The notes beneath the pieces were generated by a model that saw nothing but the letters and a program-made list of their open reading frames with translations, was not told where the DNA came from and made no database searches. Below are positions 58,877-64,000 of a DNA stretch of 64,000 bases, piece after piece. Origin of the DNA: Epiperipatus broadwayi. Lineage: Eukaryota; Onychophora; Udeonychophora; Euonychophora; Peripatidae. Both the position numbers and the translations under genes were made by a program. Every line of letters starts with the position of its first letter. The stretch's first letter is position 1. The DNA lies in assembly GCA_028023455.1 (NCBI GenBank), contig JAQFVV010000280.1, positions 671,001 through 735,000 on the forward strand, given 5' to 3'.

Positions 58877-60266
58877 GTATTCCAAATGCATGCTGTTTTT
58901 TTTTGATTGTGTATATGTCAAGATTATCCACAAAAAAAAAAAAATGATTTAGGTATACAAATCAAAAAAGTGTCAATTAGAGATATTGGTCATCGTAGTT
59001 GGTCCTTAGGCAATCAGATTTATAAATGCAAACAGGGATAGAGAGAGTCAGCTAATAGGGGATAGCTGGTTGGTTACTAGAGGAAATTTGGATGTTTTGC
59101 AACAATATTTGTGGAAAGACATTATAAAGTATCTAATGTAGTATAATCCAATCAGGTTGGAATTTTTATAGGAAGGTGAAGTGTCAAGTTGTGCAAATTG
59201 CTTTCATTTAATTAAATGGTTTAAATGACTGGTAATGTTTTTATGGCAACTATCATTGATTGCAAGTCATTGCCAAGAATAGAAGATTTGTACAGTGACA
59301 GTATTCAGCAATAAATCATATTATGTTTAGATGCTAGTGATTATTCAATGATGTTGCCATAGAATTTGATTCTTATGTTTTCATGAGCTGTACATTAATC
59401 TTTCTCTGTGTGTAGAGTATGATGTTATGAATTGCAATAGCTTATTGGATTATTATTGACATATTGATAGCTCAAAGATGCTATTTGCTTTTTATGCAGT
59501 TGCAGAATTTTAATCTTTTTTTTTATAGGCATAAATATTTGAAGTAGATGTTTGATGTCTTTTCAAAGCAATGCCTAAAATAATTGTTGAAATTGTCTGA
59601 TATTGAAAAAAATGGCATACATTTAATATGCAAATATAAAAAAAGAAATGACTTTTTTGTATTAAGAAATAAAAACACACCAAATATATATATAGCTTGT
59701 ATTTAAAAATATTTAAATACATGTAATAAAGTTGGTTTGTCAAATTGCACACAAGCATGCAAATGAATTAATGGCTAACCACCCATAACTATGCATAGAT
59801 AAAAACAACAACTCTTATAACTATACAATATATCGTCTAGAATTGGGAACTTGTGAGGTAATTCTGGAAATAAATCATCAGCCCCTTCACCCCAATATTT
59901 TGGCATGATAATTCATAATATTCAAATTAAAAATGAGTGATTATACTCATGAGTGGAAAAAAAAATTGAAACTCTTGAAAATCGCTTATTTAAATATATA
60001 TTTCCACTAATAAATAGTATGCCAGAAATTGTGTGTGCATATGATTACTATATGTATAGATTTTTATAAATTGTAAAATTTACGTGTAAATATACACTTC
60101 CTAAGAGTTTTTTTTTTTTACTTATGAATAAAAATAATTTGAGTGTAATAAGTTATAATATCATTGTGTAGAGGGACTTATAACTCCAGAATCATCTGAA
60201 GAATTCCCAGCTCCAGGACGAAATATTGCATAGAGATTAGTAGTTACTGGTTTTCTATATGCATTG
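58877..60266. other. RALGAPA intron sequence, nothing further seen
   Basis: AT-rich. The minus-strand ORF at 59510-59758 lacks any motif. Confidence 0.45.
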
Positions 60267-60274
60267 ATATAGAT

Positions 60275-61826
60275 CAAGGATAGCCAAGATGTTGACCATG
60301 TAATTTCGTTTTTTTTTTTTTTTTTTGTAAAATTTGCATTTAATTTATTTTAATAAAATTCTAAAACAATTTTATTTTTTTTTCTTGAATTTTTTTTTAA
60401 AATTCAGGACCAGATCTAAAAAATAATTATTTATAGGTAATTTAAAATTGTAATTTAATAAATATTTTATGAAGTGACATGGACAAACCATAATACTAGA
60501 GGGAGTTGAGGTGATTTGACCTTTTGTCTGATGAATTTTTTAATTGGCCAGATTGAGTAGAAATTTGAGTGATTTGATTCATTAAATATGGATCTAGCCC
60601 ATTTCCTTTCTGAAATATATTAATGTACAATAATCAGAATTGTTTTAATTTAGCTTCTAAAAGTTGAATTATTTTATATTCAGATTGGTTAAATGCACGA
60701 AAAATTTAAAATAATGTTAATAACTGAAGAAAAATATTAGAAAAAAATATGTGAAAAATAGCATGCAGTAAAACAAAGGAATTATATTTCAACCAATCAT
60801 TATGGGAAAATGCTGGTGATTTCTTGTGTTTAGAAATTACGATAGGTGATTATTCACTTCTGTTGTCTTTTCTTCATCTAAAATTAAATATTTTAAATAA
60901 AAATCTAAATCTGGCCACATTATTATTCAATATGGTGTAAAAAGTAATCATAAAATCCGTAAATATTTTATGAAAAATAGTTGCATTTTCCTAGTTATCA
61001 CCAAATGTCAGTGTAATGCAAATAGCAGTCAACATTATTCACTTATCTTGAATAGTTGTCTAGCGCTGTTTACTTTTCCGTGGTTATTTTTCTTGTAAAA
61101 TTTAAAAATTTTCAAACCAAAGTTTATATTTAGGTAAATTAATGTAAAAACTTAATTATGACTGTAAAAAATTACAAGAAATAGATTTATTTATGTTCAA
61201 AATCTATTACGAAAGCATAAAACATTTTGGTTTGATTTCTGACTTTGACAATTAGAAATGCCTGGAGAAGTTAACATTCACTGCTTTGTAGCAGCTTATA
61301 AGGGAAAAGAAGCGGGACTATATACAATAGACCGCAATCAGAAATTAATTTTTTGCAAAAAATACTGCCAATAGTGGATTTGTTTGCAATTAAAATTTTA
61401 AATACTTATAAAGCTTCGAATTTACGATAAAATAAGCGTAAAATAGCAAAAATGCGACCAAAAATGACCAAGAGATAGTGCAAAATGTAGAAATTATGTT
61501 TCTTTTTTGTAATAATCACTTTACAGATAGTAGTCATAATAAAATGTCTTTCAATAGGATGGTTTGTATCTTTGAGAAAAAAAAATCATCAGTTTGTAAG
61601 TATCTTCTAAAAACATCATCAATATTTGTGAGTATTTAAAAAGTCATTACAAAAAAAAAACCACTAATTCATAAGTTTATTAAAAAAAAAAACAGGACTT
61701 CTAACCTGGCAAAAATAACATTTTTTCCTGGTTTCTGGTTCGAAGCCTTGAAAAAAACGTAGTCGCCCTCAGGTACACTTTCACCAAAAAAGTCGCCCTC
61801 AATGTCTAAAAGTTTGGCCACCTCTG
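60275..61826. mobile_element. hAT-like non-autonomous DNA transposon
   Basis: The left end CAAGGATAGCCAAGATGTTG and the right end AAAAGTTTGGCCACCTCTG (reverse CAGAGGTGGCCAAACTTTT) form a rough terminal inverted repeat of hAT type. Flanks ATATAGAT (60267-60274) and ATATATAT (61827-61834) fit an 8-bp target duplication with one difference, although the sequence is simple. The 1.55-kb interior has no transposase; the minus ORF at 61669-61851 overlaps the end and is unlikely to be coding. The right ~180 bp are noticeably richer in GC (GTCGCCCTCA repeated at 61751 and 61791). Confidence 0.5.
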
Positions 61827-61834
61827 ATATATAT

Positions 61835-64000
61835 GCAGTTTGGTGAACCAACTTGTTGCGTAAATTAAGTTAAAAAATAATTTAAGTATTTTAAAGTAAC
61901 AATTTTCAGTACGGTCATTTTTCTAATGATACTGATAACTTTCTTGATTAGCTTTATTTCTAGACCTTTCATTGATAAATAAATATTGTATGATCACTAA
62001 TATTCATGGATTCCAGTAGACATTTTTATTAATCCATATCATGTTTTGTTTGATTTTATTTTATATTTAATAGTGATCACATGTGGTATTGATTATTTAT
62101 TTTAAGATCAAATATTCACTCTTAACAGTTTAGTTGAATAATAGAGTGGTAGTCTCTGGAGCTCATGGTTTATAGAGATCATAGTCCAGTTTTATCACTT
62201 CTGATATTTGAATTTATGAATTCTCAAGCAATAAACTTTCATTGTTTATTTTATTTATTCAAAAACATCTGTTGTAAGCTTGAGTGATCAATAGACATTA
62301 GACAGTAGTGCTATCATTTACATCTCCAAACTACTTTTTGGCATTAATGGCCTTTGTCAATGAAGAGTTTTGATTACTTGCAATTATATATTTAAAAGTC
62401 ACTTTTACCTTTTATATCATCAAGATAATAGCGTGAATTAAAAAAATTATATTATGTGTTTGGTCTATATTGTTATATAGATTTGATACTTGGCCAGTAA
62501 CTATGTATTTTGTAAATCTTCACTTGCAAATATACATACACCAGCAAAACATCACAGAATTTCCTCTGCTTACATTCTACAAATGTTTCTAGGTGCAACT
62601 ATTCATCATCTTATTATATCAATTACTGAGCCATCTTATCATAAACTTGAGTAATCAGAAGACACTATAGTTGTAGAGTAAAATGAATGTCTCTTCTCAA
62701 AAGCATTTATTCCTAGCTAAACTAAAAATTTCAAGTGCTGTTTTGTTAGCATTAACTGTTATGACATGAATCTGATTTCTTATCTAATTTAAAGTATCGT
62801 CATGGAAATTAAGCATGTTATTTATATGCTGTCTATAGATTGATGAATTTAGCTTCATTTGCATTATTGATGCTTGTTGGAGCATAGTCTATTCTGAGCA
62901 TTACAAAATTTCCTTTGTTCCTGAATTAGTTGACTCTGAAAAAGTAGTATAATTTTTGACATTGTGAATAATGAGGTCCAAATTTCTGAGGAATTAATAG
63001 GAAGTCAAACACATTTTTTGTAGATATTTTTTTTTTTAATATAAGTGAATATTTTTATAAATATATACATATTAAAAAAAAAAAAAACTCTTTATCTATT
63101 AAGCAATTTCATTGTATGTTTTAATTAAAAAAATATATCATATCTCTAAAGTGTTAAGAAGTTATTAAGAGATAAAAATTAAATTACATTTCATTGTAAA
63201 TCATTGAACAATTGGCTGATTTTTTTCTAATCTAAAGATATCTCTCATTATCACTTATCTTTTTATTATTTTTATAATGAGGAAAAGAAAACTGTAATGT
63301 AAGTCATCTTGAAAAACAAATGACTTGCAGTTTTTTATTAAGTGGACATTTTATAAAAATATAATACAAATAATTTTTTGCTTGTCATTTTTACCATATC
63401 CTCATTTCTGTTATCAAGTGGTTGTAGATAGAAGGTTGTCAGTTCAATACCTTTTGTAGGAACTTCACAAGAAACTATATTATTTTTTAATTTCTGTGAT
63501 CTCTTATGTTGCAGAAAATACTATTGTATTTTTAAATTACATATTTTTAAATGATCAAATTACATTAGTTTAGGGATTTTACTCATTGTGAAACAGTTAT
63601 ATAGTAAAATTATGGAGTACTTTTCCATCAAGTTAAGTTAGCTCAATAATGAATGGTTAATAGTAATAGAATCATAAATGAGCTAATTTGTAAATAATAG
63701 ACATAATTAGTGCAATCTCTTTGTGTGTGTATATATATATCAACATAAATACTGTTTTTGATTTGTGCATTAAGGAATTGATAATTTCTAGCAATGGGTG
63801 TCTAGTTATTTTTAGCTAAAGACTAAAATGAGGAAGTATTGTAAAAATTCCTTTCATGCTGGAAAAGTTTTATTTTGCAAAGCATTATATAGTTGATTTA
63901 CTCTTTACTTATTCATCATATCCTTTGGTTCCAAATTCAGAGCCAAAAAAATGCATATTATTGCATTCATTGTTTTTCAAGTTCTTATTTTTTGGCATCT
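61835..64000. other. RALGAPA intron sequence, nothing clear
   Basis: AT-rich. A B-box-like GGTTGTCAGTTCAATACC at ~63435 and a GAGTGGTAGTCTCTGG at ~62144 are reminiscent of tRNA-derived SINEs, but neither has a complete A/B-box pair or ends I can define. Confidence 0.4.

Noticed and set aside
61669-61851. 60-aa minus ORF
   Set aside because: It runs across the terminal repeat of the hAT-like element, which is non-coding by nature.
63408-63470. tRNA-derived SINE with B-box-like GGTTGTCAGTTCAATACC
   Set aside because: No matching A box at the proper distance and no defined ends, so too weak to call.
1-64000. CRISPR arrays, bacterial operons, ribosome binding sites
   Set aside because: The sequence is clearly eukaryotic nuclear DNA with introns and retrotransposons. 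No regularly spaced short repeats were seen.

Overview
The window is non-coding-rich, very AT-rich nuclear DNA from an invertebrate animal. The clues are split genes with multi-kilobase introns, abundant transposon remains, and nuclear copies of mitochondrial genes in which TGA reads as tryptophan. The mitochondrial fragments look arthropod-like, possibly chelicerate, but I cannot fix the taxon from sequence alone.

The only host gene I can support is a plus-strand Ral GTPase-activating protein alpha subunit (RALGAPA). Four small exons (31148-31258, 39107-39156, 43764-43821, 58833-58876) join in frame across canonical GT-AG introns and match the conserved N-terminal part of the protein. Its first coding exon was not found, and the downstream exons lie beyond the window. 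From 31 kb onward the transposons therefore sit in RALGAPA introns.

Layout: three ~3 kb solo-LTR-like repeats with TGTACC...TTCA ends and 4-bp target duplications (1.1-4.2, 26.3-29.5, 32.4-35.3 kb); a minus-strand APE-type LINE (5.3-8.7 kb) broken by a hammerhead-ribozyme repeat (6.6-7.5 kb); a degenerate Ty3/gypsy element (12.8-19.5 kb) whose 3' LTR carries a nested 1.8-kb insertion and which is flanked by a ~290-bp direct duplication; a second hammerhead array (37.6-38.9 kb) and a relic (44.1 kb); LINE scraps (43, 45 kb); mitochondrial cytb, nad1 and nad5 pieces (47.5-52.8 kb) split by a Penelope-like element with RT and GIY-YIG remains (48.65-51.5 kb); a second, distinct hammerhead family in inverted copies (53.9-54.6 kb); and a hAT-like non-autonomous element (60.3-61.8 kb).

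The most interesting result is the set of predicted type I hammerhead ribozymes, each about 55 nt with a short stem III. They fall in two unrelated repeat families. One family repeats at 474-478 bp, as expected for retrozyme-like elements. Both families show an inverted partial copy followed by direct copies, the layout also seen in the Penelope-like element of this window. This suggests, but does not prove, that Penelope machinery mobilised them.
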